DNA of 64,000 nt, taken from positions 38,834,438 through 38,898,437 of the forward strand of contig NC_087071.1 of assembly GCF_963678635.1 (NCBI RefSeq). Direction: 5' to 3'. The translations under genes and the position numbers were made by a program. This DNA comes from Symsagittifera roscoffensis. Its lineage: Eukaryota > Xenacoelomorpha > Acoela > Convolutidae. Positions 18,165 to 29,600 of the stretch are shown here, piece by piece. Under the pieces are notes generated by a model that was given only the letters and a program-made list of their open reading frames with translations, was not told the DNA's origin and ran no database searches. How positions within the stretch are numbered: position 1 is the first letter of the stretch; each line of letters opens with the position of its first letter.

Positions 18165-18857
18165 TCAAGTGTTTTCTGCTCTTCTCAAGGTCAAACTTCC
18201 AAACATGACCGACTGGCACAGAACTGGCTGAGTTTCATAGTGGTAATTCATACATGTAAAATTTCTCCAACACTCGTCACCCCTGAGTTTTATCAAACCA
18301 GCACCGATCATTATTCTAAATATCAGCCATCTGTAAGCCCAGATGACAACTTTTGAAGGCGAGCATGTTTTAGGAAAATGCGACAAAGACAAAAGAGGTA
18401 CAAAGAAAATACCCAAAAACCCGGTTTCCAGTAATTGAGACTCCCAGCCAAATGAGAACCAGCGCTGACCGACGTTCACTATCGAGTGATACAAAAACCA
18501 TAAAAGAAACATAATTACAGAATTTGCCCGTGCCGTCAACAGCACAAAAGCGGAAACAAAAATACCAACAGCTGATAACAGATTGGTATAATAATCAAAG
18601 TCAGTCGGGTTTTCGTAATCGATAAACCAAAGCAGAGTAGGTACTTGAAAAAACTTTTCGAATTTTGAAATTTCCCCCAATCGTTTGGACATAAAAGACA
18701 TGTGAAGATTTCCCGGAAGAAGCCCTCTTGATCCAATCAGCGCCAAATTTTGATTAAGTGAAATCAAGAAAGCCACAAAATATAGAAAACCTAGGTACCG
18801 AATCACAACTATCCTTGTCAGATAGAACGTGCAATTCAGGTGTTCAAAAGAACTCAT
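18165..18857 (-). CDS. Lipase maturation factor (LMF1/LMF2-like), N-terminal exon or fragment
   Basis: A 230-codon frame from the ATG at 18857. Residues 1 to about 211 match the N-terminal multi-pass membrane region of lipase maturation factors: a first membrane segment with FVAFLISLNQN, then GSRGLLP, SFGWESQLLETGF, RWLIFRIMIGAGLIK, and the signature LRGDECW followed by YHYETQP. LMF proteins sit in the ER membrane and help lipoprotein lipase family enzymes fold; they are usually 550-700 residues. Similarity stops right after ETQP (about 18225), where GTTCTG could be a weak splice donor; the last about 19 codons are probably intronic. No downstream exon is seen before element 1 starts at 17664-17750. 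So either element 1 sits in the first intron, or the gene is truncated. LMF1 versus LMF2 cannot be decided. Confidence 0.85.
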   Translation of the reverse strand: MSSFEHLNCTFYLTRIVVIRYLGFLYFVAFLISLNQNLALIGSRGLLPGNLHMSFMSKRLGEISKFEKFFQVPTLLWFIDYENPTDFDYYTNLLSAVGIFVSAFVLLTARANSVIMFLLWFLYHSIVNVGQRWFSFGWESQLLETGFLGIFFVPLLSLSHFPKTCSPSKVVIWAYRWLIFRIMIGAGLIKLRGDECWRNFTCMNYHYETQPVLCQSVMFGSLTLRRAENT

Positions 18858-19725
18858 CTCTGATTCTATATTTTCATCAATTTCTAAAAACTAGAACTTG
18901 TAAAAATCTCCTATAACTTCAAGTTTTAAGCTTGATTTTTCCTTTAAAAGTTTCCGATTCCCAACAATTTTCCCTTCCTTGAAAAAGAGTGTTTCCACTC
19001 ACAACTGAGCTGCATACCGGGTACGACATAATTGGAGGCAAAAAATCAAAGAAAAGTTATATCTCGAAAACTACAAGGATTTGAGCAGTCAATTTCAAAG
19101 GGAAAATTGAGGTACTTGAGTTTATGCATTTTATATTTCCTTGTTTTATTTTTTATTATTTTTAACTTTAACTGGTGAATTTACCATCTTTCCAAAAAAA
19201 ATTCAAAGGCAAGATTCGCAACATCTGATAGTACATTAACAGTTTCCAACAATGGGATTGAGATCTTCGAATAAAATTTCTTGAGCTGAACTTATTCATT
19301 TAAAACTTCTTCTAGAGTTGCTTTATTATGATTATTCACCTAATTCTAGAGTAAATTGTTGTGATAAACTTTTAGCCTAATTGTTGTGATAAACTTATTA
19401 AATAGATTTATGTTTGATGTTTGTGCCTGTATGTGGAGCGCCCTCTGAGGGATTTTAGAGACAGGTCTGTCAAGTGGCTTTCTGTGGGGAGGTGGGAAAC
19501 TGGAACTGGCTTGAGGAGTCTGGTGGTGCGCCGCTGGACCTACTGAGCTCGGGTGAGATTGTTCCTTGTTTTTGATTTGTATAATTCGATTTTAAAATTT
19601 AAATTAATTTAGTTGTCTTTTTTTTATTTGCTGATTTGTAAAATTACCACTAACCGCTTATCATTGGTTAGTTCAGTCCCCTAAAGTCCAGTCAAAATCC
19701 TTTTTTTTTACCTTCATGCGTCAAG
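18858..19725. other. Non-coding interval upstream of the LMF piece
   Basis: AT-rich sequence with a short GC-richer stretch at 19430-19560. It may hold the promoter or 5' UTR of the LMF gene (minus) and the 5' end of the non-LTR element (plus). No frame or RNA gene recognised. Confidence 0.4.
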
Positions 19726-22688
19726 ATGAGGAAAAACAACGAAGAGTGCACAAGCAAAGATTGCTTAAAACCTTCAGGACTGATAAATTAGATTAGATGT
19801 GATTGTTGTTCTAGTTGGTATCATATCAGTTGGTAAAATATCTGTTCTGTATTTTTCAGATACAAATTTAATTTTAAAAAAAATCATATCAGTTGTGTAA
19901 ATATTTCTCTTAGCGACTCTAAGAAAACCCAATGGTTTCAGTGTCCTTTATGCGTTGATGTAAAATCTGTTAATAAAGCAACAATAGGTAATTATTTAGT
20001 GCCAGACAATTATGTTAATAGAGCCATCTCCAATGTCCGAGTACTCAAGAGAGTACCAAAAGACTCGCGTGTTCCCTTGGCGGAAAGTCTGTCGGACAAA
20101 ATAAATGACATCGTCTACAATGTAAAAGATGTTACAAAATGGCTAATTTTTTTAACGTCGGTCTTGTTTTTTTTGGAGCAACCGAAAAGAAGTGGACGCA
20201 AACAGACCACAAGCATAAGTTCTTTGACAAATAAAAAAATTCGAGCAAATGACGTGTCACTTCCAAAACCCCATCCCCAAGTTTCAAGCCCGCCTCTGAG
20301 TGACCTCGAGCAGAGAATCAAATTAATAAGTAGTAAGCTCGATGAAGGAAATGTAAAGGGAGGAATAAGGCTTGCTGCGTCGGATGACAAAATCGCTCCT
20401 TTTTCAACTGATAACTATCAAAAATTGTTGTCTAAGCACACGCAGCGAGCCAAATTTGCAGCTCCAAATCCAGAAAAGTTGGATAGTTTTTTGGCAACCG
20501 ATTTCGACCTATACAAAGCGATGATGTCCTTTCCAAACGGATCAGCAGCAGGTCCTGATAAAAAAGTTCCTCAAATTTTTAAAGATCTTGTTAGTAAGTC
20601 GAATGGCAGTGCAGGACGTATTTTCTCAAATCGCTTACTAAGCTGATAAACCTGTTTGGAGATGGCAAAATACCCGAACCACTAAGACCTTTCTTTTTTG
20701 GCGCAAAGCTTATCGCCCTCATAAAGATAGACGGAGGGTTGAGACCGATTGCCATAGGCAACACGCTGAGACGTATCGCGTCTAAATGCGCTGGAAGCAA
20801 GGCCCTCTCCGAGCGACAAAATTTTTTCGGAAACATACAGGTAGGATGCGGTATCAAACGAGGAGCAGAAATAGCTGCGCACTCGTTTCGAAACCTAATT
20901 GAACGCGACAACAATCCAAAATGCACTGTTCTTTTAAAACTAGATTTCAAGAATGCCTTTAACTCTTTAAACAGAGAAACAATGCTGAATCATGTTTATT
21001 CAAATCGCCCCGAATTGTATAATTACACCCATTGCGCGTATGGTAAACCTAGTTACCTTTTTTACGGAAGCTCTGTCATAATGTCAGAAGACGGAACTCA
21101 GCAAGGTGATAATGAAGCCCCACCCCTTTTTGAGGAAACAATTCATACACTAGTCAAACAGTTGGAGTCGAAATTTAACATCTGGTATTTAGATGATGGG
21201 AATTTAGCCGACAACTATAAGGTAGTACTCCGGGACCTTAACAACATTCTGAAATCGGAACAAATTTACGGCCTGAGCTTAAACACTGAGAAGTGTGAGC
21301 TTTGGTTTTTGGGACCAACTACCAGTACACAGTATAATTCAATTTTAACACAATTTCGAAAAATATGCCGCAAAATAAAAATAAAAACAAAAGAAGAACT
21401 CCTCATTTTGGGATCTCCAATCGGCGAACTTTGCCGAAAAGAATTGCTCGACGAAAAAATGAAAAATTTTAAAAAAATTTAGGATGTCATTGACAAACTA
21501 GACGCCCATTATGGTTTGTAACTCCTGAAAAATTGCTTTAGCATGCCAAAACTCCTATATTTTTTGCGTACGAGCCCTTGTTTTTTGCAAAATGATATTT
21601 TGGAACGCTACGCTATTTTACTAAAAAATTCGTTATGCAAGTTCACTAACGTGAAAATGGATGTTAACCAGTTTTTAGAAGCAGTTCTCCCGGCAGCCAA
21701 AGGTGGCTTGGGCGTTTCTTCCGCTCGTCTACTCGCTTTACCCGCTTTCTTAGCCTCAGCAGTAGGAGCGAAAGATGCTTTGAGCAAAATCTTTGTTTTG
21801 GAGCATGTGGATGGAACCTATGATGATGCGCTTAAACGGTGGTTTGACCTTGGAAAAATTGAAATGGCTCCGGAAAATGAAATCCAAAAAAAATGGACGG
21901 AGCCAATTTTTGACAGCGAAATTGCAGACTTGATTTTACGACTCGAACCAACGGACGTAAAAAGGTTCAACGCGTTCCAAGATAGATTTGGCTCCCAATG
22001 GTTGAACGTCATCCCGTGCAAAAATTTAAGGTTAAAACTGTCGAACCAACAACTCAGACTTGCGATAGGACTTCGATTAGGATCAAAAATATGCGAACGG
22101 CATAAATGCGTGTGCGGAAAAGACGTTACGGAGGATGGTTGGCATGGTATTTCTTGCCTCAAAAGTGCAGGGATATTCTCTAGGCATTCAAACCTGGATG
22201 CCCGTATAAAGCAGAGTCTATAATCTACTCACATTCCGTCTGTTTTAGAACCACGACACCTCTACAGGACCGATCAGAAGCGACCAGACGGTTTGACGCT
22301 CGTTCCATGGGCTGATGGTAAGCAGCTCTTGTGGGATGAAACGGTAGTAGACTCCTTAGCTCCTTATAGGATTAATGATGGGTCTGTTTGTAACCCTGGT
22401 ACGGCTGCCGCTGAAGCGGAAGAGCGAAAAATTGACAAGTATAAAGATCTTGTAAATGATGGATATCTTTTTCAACCGCTAGCTTTTGAAATTCAGGGCG
22501 CGGCCGGCCCCAGCACAGAAGTTTTTTTGAGCAAGCTTTGTAAGAACCTAAGCATATGCACTGAGGAACCCAGAGCAGGCAGCTTTTTAAAACAGAGAAT
22601 CTCCCTGGCAATACAAATTGCGAACGCCGCTTGCGTACTCGGAACATTAAATGACAAAATAACTTTCGACGAAATTTTTTACTTGTAA
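19726..22688 (+). pseudogene. Degraded non-LTR retrotransposon: PHD-like finger, reverse transcriptase, zinc knuckle, RPD endonuclease-like domain
   Basis: In-frame from an ATG at 19726: Cys pairs, then CDCC, WYH, HISC and WFQCPLC make a PHD-like finger. It is broken by two stops and by a short insertion flanked by the direct repeat CATATCAGTTG. RT follows with GLRPIAIGN, LKLDFKNAFN, GTQQGD and an unusual YLDDG catalytic box, then a frequent invertebrate C-terminal region (KGGLGVSSA, ALPAFLAS). A C-x-C...H...C knuckle (near 22105-22160) precedes RPDG-x(10)-LLWDETVVDSLA, resembling the RPD/D restriction-like endonuclease of R2-type elements. Frameshift near 20640; stops near 21480, 21520 and 22221. 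The clade is not assigned with confidence. No poly-A tail or target duplication is seen. Confidence 0.75.
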
Positions 22689-22904
22689 CACTTGTATATT
22701 ATATTATCTCGTGTCGAGTTGCGCGTGTCGAGTTGCGCGAAGAAACGTAACCCGTATCGATTTCAATTGAAAAGGACTTAAACACTTGTCATCTTCTTTT
22801 ATCATTATCACTTCCATATCTAAAAAATTCCAAAGATTTTGACTGGAATACATGATGAAGGAACTCATGACTGTAACCTTGGGTACTATGATACTTTTGA
22901 CCTT

Positions 22905-22973
22905 CTGATTACTCATTCTAGAGTCGCGTCACTATGTGAGTACTTAATTTAAACTTCTTGAGTGCATTTAAAG
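22905..22973 (+). repeat. Relic of alpha-family LTR (left part, split by hAT)
   Basis: Its reverse complement aligns with element-1 sequence just right of 17664 (shared TTTAAATTAAG-ACTCACAT and CTCTAGAA segments). It continues at 24943-25010 after the hAT element. Orientation is opposite to element 1. Confidence 0.6.
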
Positions 22974-24942
22974 CAGGGAGCACGATACTATATCGATAAT
23001 ATCGTTCGATACATCGATATATCGATACTCGATACCGATACTTTTTTTGTCTCCGATACTTCGATACCGATACTCGATCTGGATTTATCACAATTTTTGA
23101 TACCAACGATACTTGAAATTTTAAATTCCGATACTTTGTCAGTTTTCGCTCGGTCGGTCATTAAAATTTTCACCTTAATTTCCAAAATTTTACCTTTTCA
23201 GTTTTCACCTTAATTTCGGTCACCTTAAATTTTCGCGTTCATGGAGCGCCTTATCTTCTTTTGATTTCTTTGCTTGATTTTTTAGAAGGCAGTTTTAAAC
23301 TAGCTGTTTTTGTTTTGGTGATAACTGTGTGATAATGGATAATGGATGATACTGATACTAACATTGACGAAACTTTGCCAGGCGATGACTCGGATATCGA
23401 GAATTTGGATAATTCAATAATTGCCAATGTGGACGGCGACTGGAGACTTCCACAGAAACAGACCGAAGTGACGAAGCGGTATTTTGTGGAATATGTCAAC
23501 GGCCGGAAGACGACAAGGCGAAAATGCAGAGACTGCGGACAAACTAAAGAAAATTCTGGTAACACATCCAATCTGCGAAAACACACTGCTGTTTGTAAAA
23601 CACGGTTGCTGTCTAGTCAAAATCAGATTCCATTCAATGTAGGGAAGGTTGAAAAAAGAGGATTTGATACAATGGCTAAATTGGTGTACATTGATAACTT
23701 CCCAATAACAAAGGTCGTCAACTCGCCAAGACTCCAGCTCATGTATCGACAACTGAACTACGACAAACCTACTTATCAATCTCTTGACAACTACATCGAA
23801 GGCAAGTACCATGAAGCAATTAAAAAGATTCGTGAAATTTTCACTGCGCGGTCGAAGTCCGATTTGCTGTGCATAACGCTTGATAAATGGTCTGCAATTG
23901 ACAATCAAAAATGCTTGATAGTGAAGCGGCTAATTGTCAACGAATATGATACCACTGACGACACTGATGCTGAAATCGATGAAGCTGACGACACCAACAT
24001 ATCTACCAGTTTCAAATATGTTATTGCAAAAGTCCGCTATGTGGTAAAAGAAGTGACTTCAAAGCAGTCGCTTGCGGATAGGTTGCGCAATGCTCAAAAT
24101 ATACAAGGAAACAATCCGTTGAAGATTGTCGCAGGAAATTCGACGCGAAGGAACAGTTTTTATGATATGTTAGAACGATTCAAAACATTAAAACCGTCTC
24201 TCGTATTACTATTTGATCTGGACAACTTCGACTGGGACAACCTTGATGAGCTGATTTCTCCACTTAAGCCTTTTAAGGAATGTACTATGGATCTACAGGA
24301 ACACTCGGCGGGCGCAAAAACAGCTGTTAGTATTCTAACCCACTCGGAAAAGCGATCAAAAGCGTATGGGACAAATGGATTTCACCTAATATGATTGCAA
24401 AAGCACTGCTTTACGCAGACGGAGAATTTCATGATTACATCCGACACAAGATAGTGCCTAATATTGACGGCGGTGAGCATGGATATACCAACCCGGAATC
24501 CAGTTACAAGAGTTTCAAGGATCGCTAGCAGCAATCAACAGGATTTGATATTTTGAATGCCCTGGACGGCTTTGTGTCATCTTACGTAGACGCCGAGCGC
24601 CTGTTTTCTTGGGGTCGGCTCTCAAAAAATTACCTTCAAGGTCAGATGAGCCCGGCTACCCACTCGCGCAATTTATTTCTAAACAAATGTCAGCATTTGC
24701 TTTGAATTTTTTGTGTTATGAATAAAAATGTTCGACAAAAGGTTTTTTATTTCTGAGTCTATTTTAAGAGACAATACAAAACGATACTTTTCCCGATACT
24801 CAAAAGCTATTTTCAGAAAAAACGATACCGATACCGATACCGATACCGATACCACTTAAGCAGCAAAAACGATACCGATACCGATACTTCAAATTAGATG
24901 CCCGATATCGATACCGGAAGTTTGTCGGTATCGAAGTCCCTG
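22974..24942 (+). mobile_element. hAT-family DNA transposon, non-autonomous relic, with 8-bp target duplication
   Basis: The ends are CAGGGAGCACGATAC and, inverted, CAGGGACTTCGATACC: hAT-like 5'-CAGGG termini. They are flanked by ATTTAAAG (22966-22973) and ATTTTAAG (24943-24950), an 8-bp target duplication with one mismatch. Both subterminal regions (to about 23060 and from about 24783) are packed with CGATAC/TATCGA motifs in direct and inverted order, a plausible set of transposase binding sites. It is inserted in an alpha LTR relic, so it is younger than that relic; element 2 then abuts the same relic at 25011. Confidence 0.85.
23342..24705 (+). pseudogene. hAT transposase with BED zinc finger, broken and internally deleted
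   Basis: Residues about 40-90 form a BED-type finger (RKCRDCGQT...TSNLRKHTAVC). ITLDKWSA matches the first Asp motif of hAT transposases. The middle catalytic region is missing: the frame goes quickly to a NSFYDML/LKPF segment. It stops at 24394 and resumes in another frame; after a further stop near 24526 a hAT dimerisation motif follows (SSYVDAERLFSWGRLS), ending at 24703-24705. Length is well short of the usual 600-700 residues. It cannot encode active transposase. Confidence 0.85.
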
Positions 24943-25010
24943 ATTTTAAGTGATTATGTTGAGATAGGGTGAGTTTTAAGTTGATCCATTTGAAATGGAT
25001 CAAAGGTCCA
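24943..25010 (+). repeat. Relic of alpha-family LTR (right part), cut by element 2
   Basis: It continues the relic at 22905-22973 after the hAT. It includes the palindrome TTGATCCATTTGAAATGGATCA and ends at GTCCA, where LTR C begins. Element 2 therefore appears to have inserted here. Confidence 0.6.
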
Positions 25011-26672
25011 TGTAACATTCGCCCGGAAGTACATATCGACGGAAATTAAAGCTAAGCTATAAAACGACTGGCCAGCGTCTAAACTAAGCTCTACATGCTT
25101 TTCACCGTCTCTACCAAAGACGGCTCTTTTGGTGGTCTTTCTAACATTGGGTCGACAAAAACGTTACTGCTTACGGCTTCGGTCAAAACACTCAAATTAA
25201 CTTGATTACATGCAAAATTAGTGAGCTCATGGCTGGGTCTCAGTATCCCCAGACCACGAGGTCACTCCTAAAAACAGGGCTACTGTTACTTATTATATTA
25301 CTATTGTTGTTGTTCAGTAGATAAAAATCATCATCTCCATCGAAGATGGATCAAACCTTTCCCTTAACCCCTAGCTTCTCATCGTCAGAAAGTGAATTCA
25401 GATGTTCAATTAATTCAATTCAGGACATAATAGGGAAGCTAAAAGTTGGTATAAAATGATCTAAGTTCAAGTCCCGAGACCCCTCCGGATTATTGAATCC
25501 GGGGAAATAACACACTTATCTCCTCTCTGAAAGGCTGGTTTCTACCCTTCACCGTTGTTGTGAATGGCCTTGCAACGATTGTAGCGACACAATCGTTGCA
25601 ACTCGGAGCGGTCTCTGCTAACTCTGCTGTTCGTGCAATTCTCGTTATTGTTTTTTATCGCAATTATAGTTGTTGTCACCGTCGCAACTATTGTTGTTCT
25701 TTTTTATTCTGGATTTCTTCCGAAATGGTCGATTTTGACATTTCTCAGAAAAATGACGTCATCGTTCGAAACTTTAAAAATTTAAAATATCAGAATATTC
25801 TAGCCTTGACGATTCGTTCAATTGTCCGAATAACACCGTTAATCCTCCAAAACTGCTAATTCGGAAGGTTAGCTTCTAAATAATCCGAAATTGCGTTTTC
25901 GTCCATTCTGGTTGAATGTCACATACTCGCCGGACAGCCCGGTCTTTGTCCCCATTGAATCTCGTAATGTTCGTAAAAATGGTACAGTGCCATCGAACAG
26001 AATTTACAAAATGCAATAAATCATTTTTATCCACGTCATTTTGACTCACTGCAGAATATAAATGACATCATACTACACTACTATAGCCTTCCAAATTCTT
26101 TCACTAATCTGCACTTTGAGGATATGACCTATGATAAAATCATTTTTTCTCACTTCCAACGTCAATACCCTGATTTAAAACTTTTCTCCTAGGTTTTTAA
26201 AAGATGTTAGTTTGCAGGACAGTCCCGCCGAATAACAAGCTAAAATTATCTTACTATGCTTCCCCTCTTCGGAAATTTTAGTTGTCTTTGGTCCTGAATA
26301 TTAAAATTAGGGAACTCCGTGAATAGAAAGAACAATGAAACAATCTCCCTCTCCAAGAGATTACCCAAGCCTTTCATGACACCACAAAGTGATGAGTTGT
26401 CCTTGTTGATTAAAAAAATCATGCAGGCTAGAATATTTAAATATACTTTTTACTCAAGCCTTTCTAAACAAATAGTAAGTGTCTCTAAAGCCACTAACTA
26501 AAATCAAAATACAAATTTATATTTTATAAATGCAGCAAATTTTTTAATGTTCAAAACTCAACTAAAATGTTTTCTTTCAGTTTCAATTACATTTTGGTTG
26601 CTTAGTTTCTCATTTGATTTTTTTGTCATACATATAAAACAATTCTGAGTTTTAATTTCTTATCTTTCGTCA
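25011..26672 (-). repeat. 3' LTR C of element 2 (LTR family beta, about 1.66 kb)
   Basis: Plus-strand start TGTAACATTCGCCCGG. The far end is placed at TCA (26670-26672) because a pyrimidine tract (polypurine on the sense strand) follows at once, and element 3 shows the same arrangement. Homologous along its length to LTR B. The 5' LTR at 53374-54130 matches well past position 25353, so the LTR is clearly longer than the first 343 bp. It contains the covarying hairpin at 25570-25601. Confidence 0.7.
25570..25601 (-). promoter_or_regulatory. Conserved hairpin in LTR C
   Basis: TTGCAACGATTGT pairs with ACAATCGTTGCAA around a six-base loop. LTR B has the same 12-bp stem with a T-A pair in place of the G-C pair, i.e. 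a compensatory change. An RNA structure in the LTR transcript is inferred. Confidence 0.65.
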
Positions 26673-26699
26673 CTTCTTTGTTTCTTCTTTTTTCTTCGT
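26673..26699 (-). promoter_or_regulatory. Polypurine tract of element 2 (sense strand)
   Basis: Almost purely pyrimidine on the plus strand (CTTCTTTGTTTCTTC and on), directly abutting the proposed LTR end. Element 3 has a similar tract at 57180-57206. Confidence 0.6.
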
Positions 26700-29600
26700 T
26701 TAGAAGTTCTAAAACTTCTAGTTTCTTCTAATTTCATTTCTTTTTGCATCTTGTTTTTCGGCCATTCTGTCAATGCTCCATCCCCTCCTCATGCGACAGA
26801 GATTCTGCAATTTCAGTCACTGTGTCTTGCAACACGCCGGTAGCTATTCTGATGCTTTTGGAAGCAGTCCTCCAACACTTCTGCTTTTCTACTCTTTGTT
26901 TACAACAAGGTACGGGGGTCAACGTTAGATTCTCTGTTCCTGCAGAAGATGTTGTGGAGACACAACGTCACGTTTCTCTCCAAATCTTCCTTCAACATAT
27001 CTTCTTTCTCCCTTCCATCATGTTCATTCGTCCTTGAGATTCTTTTTACGGCGATGGTCACTGCATTCCGATGAGTTACAAAAGCTCGCTTGAAAGCCCG
27101 TGCACCAATGTCCAGCTGATACGTACTGTACACTCTGCCGTACTTCAACATATGCTTCTTGGCATATTCGTACAACCACGCAGTCATGTTGGCTCTAAAC
27201 CATGGCATCAGTCGTCTTCTTACCCATATCTTTTTCACTTCCATCGGAATGTTCAGAATCTTGCACATTGTCTCAAAAAGATCTAAATCTTTTAGACAAT
27301 CCAACTTCTGCAATTGTTCTCTCGTTGGTGCCTCCTGTCTATTGTATTCCTTCACATGAGCTTCCAGCCATCGTATCGCCAACATAACTACCACTATCAC
27401 TATCGTTATGGGCCGTGATGAGTCTCCAGAGCCCCAGACCAACACCAGATTACTACGCCCGGGATAACACCATGTTTGCAGCAAGCAATGGGAGGGAAAC
27501 TCATCATTTGTTAACATGATGCTCCTCCAATTACGCTTTCCCGAAGCTTCCAGTAGTGGTTCTACTTCCATCATCACTCGGTGGACTTCATCATTCTCAT
27601 CTACTGTGTTGTAATCCGTAACGGTTGCTCCTCTCTGTTTTTGTCTTTCAAAGTCACTGAAGTTCCCACTGACGTATCCCATGAACTTATTTCCCAGTAT
27701 CGATTCCAACTCCTCCTTAGTTCTCTCTGGAACTGCTGAGAACATTTCGCACAGTAACTCATAAGACTTTTCCGACATTCTCGCTAGCCCTACCCAATTT
27801 GGCACTGAGAAGGCCTGATCCGCGATCGTTCTCGTACTTTTTACATCCACAGCTACGAAATGCACTGGGTTTCTGCTCTTGCACATTGGAGCTAATGTCG
27901 ATCCCACCAAAAATCGCGCTCCCGATGGTCTGCGATAAGTTTCACTGTGTCTGATGTTCATTTCCGCCTCGATCGCTTCTCTCCATTTTCCTATGTGCTT
28001 TTGCTCAGTCTGCAAAACTCCTGGTAACAATTCTACACAGATGGCCGTGACCATCTCATGTTTCTGTTCTAGGTTCAATAATGACTCTAAAGGACCAAAA
28101 ATGCTGTAGAATCCTAGTGCAGTCACGAGATTTACCTCGGTTCCTCCGTGACAATCTGCGATCAGCTCCGTTTCCGTTTTCGCTTTCATCACAATGTTCC
28201 CAAACAATATTGTCAACTGCTTGTGTTACTTCTCCAAGATTTTCACGCAATCTAGGCCTCCACAAACGTGACCTTCCAGTCCACAGACTTCTGCCAGACA
28301 GCTACCAGGTTTAACTCAGTCCTCTGGTCCCCAGCCAGGCAACTCTACTTTGTCTTCTCCGTTGCTCCTAGAGGCTGTTGTCATCACGTCATAGATGACA
28401 TGAAGATCACGCAGATTATAGTCTGAATTTAGTTGTTCCCTCTGTACATCTTGTGCTGCAAGTAGTATCGGATCAGCGTTGGGACTAGAACACCATGAGG
28501 GTCTCATCAGTTCCCATACCACCATCAAGATCGTTCTCAGTAATTCATCTGAGATTCCCAATCCAAACTCTACTCGTTTGTCGGACTCTGGCACGGAAGG
28601 TCACCTTTTCCTCCAAGACTAGTCCCAGCCTGTCCTGCTGATTAGCAGCGCTTCTTACCGTTGCAGTTCTAGACGTCCAGAGTCTTAGCAACACTGCTTG
28701 CGCGTAATCAAAGAAACAATCGCGTATGTCTTCATTCAGGAGTGGTTTGTACGCTATCCCTATGATTCCTGACACGTTACTGTAGGACTTATTCCTGATT
28801 TCGGCATTGCTCCCATAGATTCCTTAAAGAGCCTCAACTCTTTATTTGAGAATCTCCTGATTTCATCTATTTTCTCCATGGGTTCTAGCTCTACAGGCTC
28901 TTTCATGTTCACCCTCATTGGTTTACTTTGATGAACGTCCAGCAGTGCTAACAAGAGTAAGGCTTTCGCTCGTTCATCACCTTCTCTCAGCATCTTGACA
29001 CAGGTGTTCAAAGCTGGCACTGAAATTTGCTCTATCATGAACTGGATGGAACAGAGAGCGTCTCTCCGCTTCCCGCACGCTACCGCCATTCCCTCTTGGA
29101 TTATCAGATCTCTCATGCTCGGTATCAGGAATACCTTGTCTTCCTTTGATCTTTTACTCTCTTCTGAATCATATTCCCCGCGAGTCAGTCCGATCATGCA
29201 CCAGGCGAACCGCAGTTGTAATTCAGTTCTCATGTAAGGTACTGCTATCAGAGCGTGTATCTTCGGTGTGGTCCTCATTTCTTCTTCGAAGTACCGTAAC
29301 ACTACTGCTTTCCATGGAAGGCTCACCAACTGCTCAATCGTCTCTGCCTGCATCTCAGACGATGCTAGAGTCCCATATGCTTTTTGCTTGAGGTTGGTGC
29401 CTTGCATCATGGTCTCCAGATAACCTTCATGGCATTTTTGTCCTCCAGAGCCATTAAGTATCCTCTGGCCGAGTTTCTGTACTCCAACATCTCCATGTAT
29501 CCACCAGCGGGTTCATCTATTGATACAGTCTCCCACAGTGTCAGTCGGTTATATTCCACTGGGATCAGTTGTCCTACGACACTTCCCTTTCCGGGGTTCA

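Noticed and set aside
18225-18857. Processed pseudogene of LMF
   Set aside because: Not excluded, but the frame is open with no poly-A trace, and the match ends at one point as an exon would; I favour a real first exon or truncated gene.
25011-25353. LTR of only 343 bp ending at GATGGATCA
   Set aside because: The 5' LTR at 53374-54130 matches well beyond that point and a stronger polypurine tract lies at 26673, so a 1.6-kb LTR fits better.
26900-28216. Envelope-type fusion glycoprotein in the ORF2 C-terminus
   Set aside because: One short hydrophobic segment exists, but I see no signal peptide, furin-like site or heptad/fusion arrangement that would support it.
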